Shown here piece by piece: positions 1 to 6,124 of a stretch of DNA of 22,486 nt. Position 1 is the first letter of the stretch; every line of letters begins with the position of its first letter. The notes under the pieces were generated by a model. That model had not been told where the DNA came from. It saw only the letters and a program-made list of their open reading frames with translations, and searched no databases. Both the position numbers and the translations under genes were made by a program. Where the stretch lies: positions 1 to 22,486 of the forward strand of contig JBJOQC010000048.1 of NCBI GenBank assembly GCA_046050145.1, given 5' to 3'. This DNA comes from CAYZPE01 sp046050145 (GTDB taxonomy: Bacteria; Patescibacteriota; Minisyncoccia; Phycocordibacterales; CAYZPE01).

Positions 1-509
1 TACGAGTCGAGTCTCCTATACTGAATTTTCTTAACCTCATCAAAACTCCAACTTGAACTCCGTGGAATACGAAGTATAGGATGATTCAAAACAAATACAC
101 ACTTTCCATTATCTCTTAAAACTCTTTTACACTCTTTAAAAACCTTACTCACATTTTCAATATTTTGAAGCGCCAAAACACACACTACTGTATCAATTGA
201 TTTATCAGTTATTTTCGTAAGATCTTCTGCAGAAGATACGATATATGAAATATCTTTTGAAGTATTCTTTTGTGCTATCTCTATAAGTTTTGGCGAAATA
301 TCAATACCAGTCACTTTGGCACCTGCTTTTGCAAGTGCATTACTAAAAAAACCTTGTCCGCAGGCAAGATCAAGAAGAGCTTCACCTTTCTTTACATCAG
401 CAATACGTAAAAGATTTGGTAAAACAACTTGCTGTTGGTATGAATCCGGATCTCTAACCGTATCGTCATACCACTCTGCAACCTCATTCCATGATGTATT
501 TATTTTCAT
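1..509 (-). CDS. SAM-dependent class I methyltransferase, C-terminus cut by window edge
   Basis: The reading frame begins at an ATG at 509 and runs off the left edge, giving 169 visible residues. The class I (Rossmann) signature is clear: glycine-rich motif I LLDLACGQG at residues 45-53, the acidic end of strand beta-2 in VTGIDIS (D70), and a post-motif SAEDL near residue 93. The tail NHPILRIPRSSSW followed by QYRRLDS resembles a methyltransferase type common in bacterial and CPR genomes. The substrate cannot be told; ubiE/bioC-like small-molecule methylation is one option. It lies 76 nt downstream of zwf on the same strand with no convincing terminator between, so co-transcription is possible. 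No Shine-Dalgarno is visible; a TATATA lies a few bases before the ATG. Family assignment is secure, function is not. Confidence 0.85.
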   Translation of the reverse strand, partial: MKINTSWNEVAEWYDDTVRDPDSYQQQVVLPNLLRIADVKKGEALLDLACGQGFFSNALAKAGAKVTGIDISPKLIEIAQKNTSKDISYIVSSAEDLTKITDKSIDTVVCVLALQNIENVSKVFKECKRVLRDNGKCVFVLNHPILRIPRSSSWSFDEVKKIQYRRLDS

Positions 510-585
510 TCTCTATATACAAGCATTAAGAGAGCAAAATTGCACGTATCTACTCGGGACATATCGAGAGTTTGCAACTCTTTTG

Positions 586-2004
586 CTATATAAAATCTCC
601 TGGCATAGAGCCCTTTTGGTAGTATTTCAGAGGTGCATTTGTCCACTCTTTAAGAATTGGCATTATAATACCCCATTCAGCCAAAACCTCTTCCGTGTTT
701 GTAAACAATGTTTGATCTCCAATCAGAGCGTCATAAAGCACTCTCTCATAAGCGTCGGGTATTTTTCTATGGAGAGTGTCCCGGGCCTGAAGGAAAGAAA
801 GTTTTTGTGGTTCAAGTCCAAATGTAAACCCAGGACTTTTTGCCCAAAACAAAAGTGATATTGCTTCATTTGGTTGAATAGTAAAGGTCAACACATTTTG
901 ATGTCCTTCTTTATGTTCAACAGGACAAACACAAAACTCTTTTGAAGCTTTAAAGTACACAATAACTTCAACCTTTGATTCACCTAAAGCCTTACCGCTT
1001 TCAATATAAAAAGGAACTCCATTAAATCTCTTATTATTAACTTCAAGAGCTAAACGAAAATAAGTTTCTGTTTGAGAATTAGAAGCAACACCTTTTTCTT
1101 GCCTATAGCCTTCATATTGTCCACGAGTAAAACCATCTTTCGTAAAAACACGAACTTTCTTCAGAACTTTTGCACGTTCTCTACGAATAAGTTCTGATTC
1201 AATCCTGTCTGGATTTTCCATTGCAATCAAAGCAAGCATCTGGAGAATATGATTCTGCCCCACATCACGCAAAGCTCCCACATCATCATATGAAGAACCT
1301 CTATCACCAACAACATTTGACTCTAAAAATCTAATTTCAATTTTCTCAATAAATTTTCTATTCCAAAGAGGCTCAAAGATTTCATTTGAAAAACGAAAAC
1401 TCAAAATATTCTGAATGGTTTCTTTTGCTAAATAGTGATCGATACGAAAAATCTGATCTTCATTAAATAATTTTCCCAAGAGTGCGTCGAGCTTTCGTGC
1501 TTCAAGTAAATTATTACCGAAGGGTTTTTCAATAAGAACTCGTGTCCATGCTATTTTTTCTTCAGGAGTTCCTGGTATACAAGGCATTGTAAGTCCTGAA
1601 GTAGAAATATGATTAAGAATTGGTCTGTATAAAACAGGGGGTACTGCAAGATAAAAAAGTTTATTTGAACAAACACCAAAATGAGAGTCGTACTGTTCAA
1701 AAGCGGAAGAAAGTTTCCTAAAGCTCATTTCATCTGACATGTCTCCCTGTTCATAAAAAGCATGGTTCAAAAAGAGCTCCACCATTTTTTCATCTTTGTT
1801 TTTGGTTTTTAAAATACTTCGTATTACCTCTCTAAAATCATCGTGAGTAAGAGGACGTCTTGCAAAACCAATAAGATTGAACTGCTCTGGCAAAAATCCT
1901 CCCGTGAACAAATCAAATACAGCGAGAGCTAACTTTTTTTGAAACAAATCTCCTGTTGCACCGAATACAACTATAGTGAGAGGTTTTTTTGAAGTGACTT
2001 CCAT
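586..2004 (-). CDS. zwf: Glucose-6-phosphate 1-dehydrogenase
   Basis: Oxidises glucose 6-phosphate to 6-phosphogluconolactone with NAD(P)+, the first step of the oxidative pentose phosphate pathway, in the cytosol. The 472-residue protein is near the usual length (about 480-500). The N-terminal dinucleotide-binding motif is GATGDL at 15-20. EKPFG is at 159-163. The substrate-binding signature RIDHYLAKE is at 187-195, and the probable catalytic His is in QNHILQ (H252). The family usually has GKE where this protein has AKE, a mild variation. The ATG at 2004 is supported by an extended -10 motif 9 nt upstream. No gnd or pgl gene is nearby. Its upstream neighbour msrB ends in a strong terminator, so zwf has its own promoter. 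NADPH supply for reductive repair (compare msrB) is a reasonable but unproven link. Confidence 0.96.
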   Translation of the reverse strand: MEVTSKKPLTIVVFGATGDLFQKKLALAVFDLFTGGFLPEQFNLIGFARRPLTHDDFREVIRSILKTKNKDEKMVELFLNHAFYEQGDMSDEMSFRKLSSAFEQYDSHFGVCSNKLFYLAVPPVLYRPILNHISTSGLTMPCIPGTPEEKIAWTRVLIEKPFGNNLLEARKLDALLGKLFNEDQIFRIDHYLAKETIQNILSFRFSNEIFEPLWNRKFIEKIEIRFLESNVVGDRGSSYDDVGALRDVGQNHILQMLALIAMENPDRIESELIRRERAKVLKKVRVFTKDGFTRGQYEGYRQEKGVASNSQTETYFRLALEVNNKRFNGVPFYIESGKALGESKVEVIVYFKASKEFCVCPVEHKEGHQNVLTFTIQPNEAISLLFWAKSPGFTFGLEPQKLSFLQARDTLHRKIPDAYERVLYDALIGDQTLFTNTEEVLAEWGIIMPILKEWTNAPLKYYQKGSMPGDFI

Positions 2005-2013
2005 AAGGCTTTT

Positions 2014-2022
2014 AGTATAGCA
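2014..2022 (-). promoter_or_regulatory. Extended -10 promoter of zwf, near-leaderless
   Basis: The minus strand reads TGCTATACT and ends 9 nt before the zwf ATG. A start about 7 nt after the -10 would leave at most a couple of bases of leader. There is no Shine-Dalgarno. The -35 position falls inside the preceding msrB terminator stem and has no TTGACA match, so the TG extension probably compensates. Confidence 0.6.
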
Positions 2023-2049
2023 AAAAGCCGAGGCGCAAGCGCCTCGGCT
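2022..2049 (-). terminator. Intrinsic terminator of msrB
   Basis: An 11-bp GC-rich perfect stem (AGCCGAGGCGC at 2026-2036 with its complement at 2039-2049) is followed, on the minus strand, by a run of T (2026-2022). It lies between msrB and zwf. Its core is the reverse complement of the core of the terminator at 3741-3772. Confidence 0.85.
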
Positions 2050-2090
2050 AAAATAAATCTTCAGACAACCTCCTCGACCTGTAAAAATTT

Positions 2091-2489
2091 TTATTTATTT
2101 TCTTCTTTAAGTTCTAGACACACTGAGTTGATACAATACCTTTCACCTGTTTTTGTCGGACCATCAGGAAAAACATGCCCGAGATGAGCATCACAGTTAG
2201 CACAGAGCACTTCTACTCGATCCATTCCATGTGCAGTATCTTTTACTGTCTTAATATTTTTATTTGAAATCACACTATCGAATGAAGGCCAGCCTGTACC
2301 AGAATCAAATTTTGTATCTGAAGAAAAAAGTTCATTACCACATGCTTTACACACATATGTTCCTGAAGTTTTTGTATCAACATACTTACCTGTAAACGGA
2401 GCTTCTGTTTCTTTTTCACGCATCACCTTATATTCTTCGGACGTAAGAGTTTTTTTCCAACCTTCTTCTGTGCGAGGTATCTCTTTCAT
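2091..2489 (-). CDS. msrB: Peptide-methionine (R)-S-oxide reductase
   Basis: Reduces the R epimer of methionine sulfoxide in damaged proteins, recycled by thioredoxin. The 132 residues cover a complete MsrB domain. Structural zinc is held by two CxxC pairs, C47/C50 and C96/C99. GTGWPSF is at 64-70, and HLGHVFPDGP begins at 102. The catalytic cysteine is C119 in RYCINS. C124 follows closely (CINSVC); whether it acts as a resolving cysteine cannot be decided here. There is no signal peptide, so it is cytosolic. It is transcribed divergently from rsmG, with their start codons only 28 bases apart. An extended -10 lies 9 nt before the ATG. Confidence 0.97.
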   Translation of the reverse strand: MKEIPRTEEGWKKTLTSEEYKVMREKETEAPFTGKYVDTKTSGTYVCKACGNELFSSDTKFDSGTGWPSFDSVISNKNIKTVKDTAHGMDRVEVLCANCDAHLGHVFPDGPTKTGERYCINSVCLELKEENK

Positions 2490-2498
2490 GATAGGCTG

Positions 2499-2507
2499 AT
2501 TGTATCA
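2499..2507 (-). promoter_or_regulatory. Extended -10 promoter of msrB overlapping the rsmG promoter region
   Basis: The minus strand reads TGATACAAT, ending 9 nt before the msrB ATG. On the plus strand the same bases give a possible TATCAC -10 (2503-2508) 9 nt before the rsmG ATG at 2518. The two divergent promoters therefore probably share bases. Confidence 0.5.
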
Positions 2508-2517
2508 CACACATATT

Positions 2518-3219
2518 ATGGAACCACTTATACAGTACGCGCATACAGTAGGTATTACACTCGAAGATGCGCACATAAAACAATTTGCAATTCTTCTTAA
2601 AGAGCTTCAAAAGAAAAACAAGGAATTTAATCTCACAGCAATTACTGAAGAGAAAGATATTATCTTAAAACATTTTATTGACTCTCTTTCTCTTGTGCCT
2701 CACATACCAAAAAATACTGAAACTCTCATAGACATTGGTACAGGAGCTGGTTTTCCAGGACTTCCTATTAAAATAGTTAGACCAGAAATAAAAGTTACAT
2801 TCCTTGAAGCAACAATCAAAAAAATATCTTTTATTGAACATGTCCTCACAACACTTTCTATAAAAAACTGCCGAACAATACACACACGAGCTGAAGAAGC
2901 TGGCCAAGACCTTCGCTTTCGAGAACAATTCGATATTGCAACCGCACGCGCTGTTGCAGAACTCAACGTCCTTGCTGAATATACACTTCCATTTTTAAAA
3001 GTAGGAGGATTATTTCTTGCTCAGAAAAGTACCGGCCAAGAAGAAATAATGCAGGGAGACAAAGCAATTAAAACACTGGGTGGTGAAATTAAAAATATAG
3101 TACCCATCAACATAGAAGGGCTCGAAAATCGACAACTTGTCATTATTGAAAAAGTAGCACCAACTCCTGAAAAATATCCTCGTCGTCCTGGCCAAGCCTC
3201 AAAAAAACCAATTCAATAA
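2518..3219 (+). CDS. rsmG: 16S rRNA (guanine(527)-N7)-methyltransferase RsmG
   Basis: Methylates N7 of G527 in 16S rRNA using SAM; loss of this enzyme gives low-level streptomycin resistance in other bacteria. The 233-residue protein shows the family's N-terminal NLTAI (38-42), HFIDSL (52-57), the SAM-binding motif IDIGTGAGFPG (71-81), and a C-terminal tail ending RRPGQASKKPI, typical of RsmG. The frame is open back to a TTG at 2500, but the ATG at 2518 matches the family's N-terminus and the leaderless spacing seen elsewhere here. No Shine-Dalgarno is present. The stop lies only 3 bases from the stop of the convergent gene at 3223, with no terminator hairpin between them. Confidence 0.96.
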   Translation: MEPLIQYAHTVGITLEDAHIKQFAILLKELQKKNKEFNLTAITEEKDIILKHFIDSLSLVPHIPKNTETLIDIGTGAGFPGLPIKIVRPEIKVTFLEATIKKISFIEHVLTTLSIKNCRTIHTRAEEAGQDLRFREQFDIATARAVAELNVLAEYTLPFLKVGGLFLAQKSTGQEEIMQGDKAIKTLGGEIKNIVPINIEGLENRQLVIIEKVAPTPEKYPRRPGQASKKPIQ

Positions 3220-3222
3220 AAA

Positions 3223-3726
3223 CTACATCTTTCGACTGTCATATGCCCAGTGCAAAAGCGCCTGACGTTGACGAGGTCTACAAAAGACATCCCCTGCTTC
3301 ACAATTTTTTGAGATCTGTCCAATATGTCGACGAATTGCTTTCCAGCGTTTTATTTGACGTATATCTTCATCAGGGATCCTTCGACCCATGTAATATCTG
3401 CAATACCACTGGAACCATCCTCGTGGATCATCTTTATATATCCATCCTTTTTTCTGCCAAATCTTTAGAGACTGACTTGCGTCTACTTTAAAAAAATTAA
3501 TTTCAGGATTTCTTTTTTCGGGAGAAAGCTTTGCATGAATAAACCACTCTTTTGGAAACTCATCCCTACAATCAGTCATGTACTTTCCACCAAACACCCC
3601 GAGTTCGAGCATCTCCTGAGGCTTTAAGTCTGGTTTAAATTCTGTATCAAAATTTTTACCCACTGGTTCAACACACTCATATACATACCCTTTTTGCATC
3701 AAATCATTTACAACAACTTTTCTCAT
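3223..3726 (-). CDS. Conserved Trp/Arg-rich protein of unknown function
   Basis: This is a 167-residue soluble protein. I recognise its general pattern as that of a widespread uncharacterised family but cannot name it or give a function. Notable stretches are the N-terminal FGGKYMTDC (residues 45-53), then a very aromatic and basic block: WIYKDDPRGWFQWYCRYYMG near 96-115, RQIKRWKAIRRH near 122-133, and CRPRQRQALLHWAYD near 149-163. The density of conserved-looking Trp, Tyr and Arg suggests a folded globular domain, possibly nucleic-acid or nucleotide binding, but that is speculation. No membrane segment or signal peptide is present. The start is set by the ATG at 3726, with an extended -10 six bases upstream. 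It is transcribed on its own, convergent with rsmG. Confidence 0.88.
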   Translation of the reverse strand: MRKVVVNDLMQKGYVYECVEPVGKNFDTEFKPDLKPQEMLELGVFGGKYMTDCRDEFPKEWFIHAKLSPEKRNPEINFFKVDASQSLKIWQKKGWIYKDDPRGWFQWYCRYYMGRRIPDEDIRQIKRWKAIRRHIGQISKNCEAGDVFCRPRQRQALLHWAYDSRKM

Positions 3727-3732
3727 AAGATT

Positions 3733-3741
3733 AGTATAACA
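3733..3741 (-). promoter_or_regulatory. Extended -10 promoter of the 167-residue gene, leaderless
   Basis: The minus strand reads TGTTATACT, ending 6 nt before the ATG at 3726. The expected start base is at or next to the A of ATG. It directly follows the T-run of the terminator at 3741-3772, and the -35 position lies within that hairpin. Confidence 0.6.
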
Positions 3742-3772
3742 AAAAAACCCGAGGCGCTTGCGCCTCGGGTTT
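3741..3772 (-). terminator. Intrinsic terminator of the RTX-like surface gene
   Basis: A 13-bp stem (AAACCCGAGGCGC at 3745-3757 with its complement at 3760-3772) and a two-base TT apex are followed on the minus strand by seven T (3747-3741). The core CCGAGGCGC is shared with the terminator at 2022-2049. Confidence 0.87.
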
Positions 3773-3792
3773 GTTAAAATTGTTTCGAAAAA

Positions 3793-5733
3793 TCAAACGA
3801 TATCGAAGTTCCTTCGACCGAAACTGAGCCCACCCGAAGATAGACCTAGAATCGCAAATCCGTTTGTCCAATCAGGAGTGGACACCTGTGATGTCTGGAA
3901 AGTGTTCGGAGACCAAATGAAGTTGTTGGACATTTGTGCATCAACACCCGCCACTGTTCCCACAAACTTACCTTCAAATACCGGAAACTGATTATCTCCA
4001 AGTAGAGTAGTAACAATCGAGGCAAATGCGCTCGTTGGGAAAATGCCTGCCCGAACTTCGAAATACATCGTGGAACCTTCAGGAATCTGTAGTGCTGTGG
4101 ATTGACCAGCTTGGTTTTCCACATACACCTCGACAAAACCCTGCACGTCAGGAGAAAGCTCTTTACGATGCAAAGTTCCGTCAACACTGAGCCCTGAAAT
4201 TGGCATTGAATAAGCAGAATCAGTAAACGCATAAACGTTCACAGCCTCAATATTCATACCAATAGATTCAAGTTTCAGCGTAAATTTGCTGATACCAACA
4301 TTGCCCCCAACAGCTGTTACCTTAAATCGCATCAAGCGACCATCGGCAACACCAACATATGGTAATTGTTCGAGAACAAATGTTGGGAAAGCTTTATACA
4401 CTTTCACACCACCTGCTTTTGATTCACCCTGAACCGTTGCCTTTGTGCCAGTCGATAGGCCTATGCCACGCATACCGGTCACATCGATAGCAACCAATGT
4501 ACCTGAAGTACCGTTTTGATTTACACCCTGAGGTGAAAACCTTGCTTTGACAGTGAGGTCTTTAACGACATCCCGAGAAACAACCACGTCTTCACGAAGA
4601 GTGATGGTAGAAGTGGTCGAGGTGCCAATAAATACACCTACACCAACCAATCTATCACCATCCCAAAGCTCAACATCAATCAAGTCATTAGCTGAACCGG
4701 AGCTAAGCGAAAGAAAAACCTGTTCAACCCTGACGTCATCATGTGCAGCTCGAAAGCTGGCAACATTAACAACAACATTACTTGAACCGGCTTTAACAAT
4801 CTTCAAAGCGTGATTTTCCGATGAAGATTGGATCAAAACCAAAGGAGTACCAACGATCTTCTCGACACTCCGTAAAACATGGTTTGGATCAGGTGACCCT
4901 GAGACATATTCAGCATAGTCTTGCCCTAAACCACCATCAAAGAAGACCTGTCCTTCAGAGCCTGAAGAATGGTGTATGGTCATAAGATCATCTCCACGAC
5001 CACCATAGAAACGATCACTTGATCCACCGAAGACCAAGTAAGAATCATCTCCGCTACCTCCTCGAGCGTAGTTATGACCACCTCCACCATAAAAAACACT
5101 TCCTTGTGTTCCACCAATAGCATGAAGATAATCATCTCCTTCAGCACCGCTTAAAAAAGCGTCAACAAAAGAGATAATTCTGTCATCACCTTCAGAACCC
5201 AGAAGAACAATTGCACCGAAATGAACGGAGCTCTCAGGAGACACATACCCCCCGAGACACAGAATCACATCGTCTCCTTTACCACCATTAACAAATGATT
5301 CGACACTTGTCGAAACAAGCGTAATCCTGTCCGCGTCATCTCCCCCAGTAACGACAAGATATCCTTGTTCTTGACGAGAGACCTTCACAGTGATGGTGTC
5401 TTTTCCAGAATCACCATCTACACGAGTAGAAAACACGGCGTGCCCTTTTTCTCCATAAGGGACAAGGTTTGAAACATTTTTGACGTTAGCGGTAATGTTA
5501 TCATCACCGCCGTTGCCCCGAATAGTCAAACCTTTGATGTTAGAGAAAACCGTACTGTCCCTTCCTTTACTTCCGAAAGAGACACGTGCGTTTTTTCCAT
5601 CAACATCAACCCGGATCACATCTTTCTGGTCGGTGCCCTCAACAGTGAGAACACCCAAGGCGTCGAGGTACGCTACAGGCGTACCTGAAAAAAACAAACG
5701 GGATTCGAGTTTTTCCAAATGACAAAGATCCAT
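3793..5733 (-). CDS. RTX-like beta-roll surface protein with LEPR-like N-terminus
   Basis: This is a 646-residue protein, probably a surface or exported adhesin-like protein. Residues 6-19 (LEKLESRLFFSGTP) resemble the LEPR-XLL N-terminal motif seen on large exported proteins of Planctomycetes and others; there is no classical signal peptide. Residues about 70-275 carry some nine degenerate calcium-binding nonapeptides, for example GNGGDDNI (73-80), GGKGDDVI (150-157), GSEGDDRI (179-186) and GGRGDDLM (244-251). Residues about 305-605 form beta-rich domains. The C-terminus NFIWSPN...TPDWTNGF (603-625) matches a pattern I associate with Parcubacteria surface proteins. It differs from its neighbours in higher GC (47% in two hand-counted lines against about 30-33% elsewhere), a TGA stop, a consensus promoter and a strong GGAGG. 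Function and ligand are unknown. Confidence 0.85.
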   Translation of the reverse strand: MDLCHLEKLESRLFFSGTPVAYLDALGVLTVEGTDQKDVIRVDVDGKNARVSFGSKGRDSTVFSNIKGLTIRGNGGDDNITANVKNVSNLVPYGEKGHAVFSTRVDGDSGKDTITVKVSRQEQGYLVVTGGDDADRITLVSTSVESFVNGGKGDDVILCLGGYVSPESSVHFGAIVLLGSEGDDRIISFVDAFLSGAEGDDYLHAIGGTQGSVFYGGGGHNYARGGSGDDSYLVFGGSSDRFYGGRGDDLMTIHHSSGSEGQVFFDGGLGQDYAEYVSGSPDPNHVLRSVEKIVGTPLVLIQSSSENHALKIVKAGSSNVVVNVASFRAAHDDVRVEQVFLSLSSGSANDLIDVELWDGDRLVGVGVFIGTSTTSTITLREDVVVSRDVVKDLTVKARFSPQGVNQNGTSGTLVAIDVTGMRGIGLSTGTKATVQGESKAGGVKVYKAFPTFVLEQLPYVGVADGRLMRFKVTAVGGNVGISKFTLKLESIGMNIEAVNVYAFTDSAYSMPISGLSVDGTLHRKELSPDVQGFVEVYVENQAGQSTALQIPEGSTMYFEVRAGIFPTSAFASIVTTLLGDNQFPVFEGKFVGTVAGVDAQMSNNFIWSPNTFQTSQVSTPDWTNGFAILGLSSGGLSFGRRNFDIV

Positions 5734-5740
5734 TTCAAAG

Positions 5741-5745
5741 CCTCC
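5741..5745 (-). promoter_or_regulatory. Strong Shine-Dalgarno of the RTX-like gene
   Basis: The minus strand reads GGAGG, 7 nt before the ATG at 5733. This fixes the start and is notable because most genes in this window lack any such motif. Confidence 0.85.
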
Positions 5746-5790
5746 ATAGGGGTTTGTAAGTTACGCACAATGCAATAACTATCTAATATT

Positions 5791-5819
5791 ATATTAACAT
5801 AATTAGTAGTTAATGTCAA
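5791..5819 (-). promoter_or_regulatory. Consensus sigma-70 promoter of the RTX-like gene
   Basis: On the minus strand, a perfect -35 TTGACA (5819-5814) and a -10 TAATAT (5796-5791) are separated by exactly 17 bp. The predicted leader is about 50 nt. The -35 runs straight out of the T-tract of the terminator at 5821-5849. Confidence 0.8.
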
Positions 5820-5820
5820 A

Positions 5821-5849
5821 ATAAAACCCCAGATAATCTGGGGTTTTAT
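5821..5849 (-). terminator. Terminator of the zinc-ribbon gene
   Basis: A 13-bp stem (5821-5833 with 5837-5849, loop TAA) has a central CCCCAGA/TCTGGGG and is followed on the minus strand by TTT that merges into the next promoter's TTGACA. The zinc-ribbon stop codon (5846-5848) lies within the stem. It could also work in the plus direction. Confidence 0.78.
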
Positions 5850-6028
5850 TTTGCTTCTAATACAACATCATTAATACAACGGATGCACGTCTTTTGACGA
5901 TCTCGAGTTTTAATGTATTTATTTCCACAAGCACACACCAAAATCTCCATCCGACGTGGGCGTTCTACCCACTTACCCGGCTGATTCTGGTGCTTTTTTG
6001 GAGTTATTTTCTTTTCTACTTGTTTCAT
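5846..6028 (-). CDS. Small zinc-ribbon protein
   Basis: Starting at the ATG at 6028 this is a 60-residue protein. The first half is basic (KKITPKKHQNQPGKW), and the second half holds a CxC...CxxC set: C32, C34, C48 and C51, in the order VCACGNKYIKTR then TCIRC. This is the layout of a small zinc ribbon, a fold common in nucleic-acid-binding or ribosome-associated proteins, but no function can be assigned. The frame is open 14 codons further upstream, but those codons cover the promoter and are hydrophobic and unlikely. A consensus promoter places the transcript start about 6 nt before this ATG. It is a single-gene unit between two terminators. Confidence 0.72.
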   Translation of the reverse strand: MKQVEKKITPKKHQNQPGKWVERPRRMEILVCACGNKYIKTRDRQKTCIRCINDVVLEAK

Positions 6029-6041
6029 AATTGAGAGGTAT

Positions 6042-6070
6042 ACTATATAAAAAATGTAAAGAATTGTCAA
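6042..6070 (-). promoter_or_regulatory. Promoter of the zinc-ribbon gene
   Basis: On the minus strand, -35 TTGACA (6070-6065), a 17-bp spacer and -10 TATAGT (6047-6042). The -10 ends 13 nt before the ATG at 6028, leaving a leader of only about 6 nt. Confidence 0.75.
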
Positions 6071-6087
6071 GATGTAGGCCTGTTAAC

Positions 6088-6115
6088 AAAAAACACCCTT
6101 TTGTGGGTGTTTTTT
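6088..6115 (-). terminator. Terminator of the DEAD-box helicase gene
   Basis: An 11-bp stem (AAAAAACACCC at 6088-6098 with its complement at 6105-6115) and a loop of TTTTGT on the plus strand. On the minus strand the stem ends in a T-run, 9 bases after the helicase stop. Confidence 0.82.
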
Positions 6116-6124
6116 ATCTAAATA

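Noticed and set aside
510..585. Hairpin after zwf (GAGTT-GCA-AACTC on the minus strand) as a terminator
   Set aside because: The stem is only about 5-6 bp, low in GC, and not followed by a T-run.
316..858. Open frame of 180 codons on the plus strand
   Set aside because: It lies antisense to the methyltransferase start and the zwf end, both with clear family motifs, and its own translation is low-complexity and unlike any family.
2500..2517. TTG start giving rsmG six extra residues
   Set aside because: The added residues MYHTHI cover the promoter region, and the ATG at 2518 fits RsmG N-termini.
6029..6070. Fourteen extra N-terminal residues for the zinc-ribbon protein
   Set aside because: They coincide with a consensus promoter (TTGACA, 17 bp, TATAGT) and give a hydrophobic stretch at odds with the basic protein.
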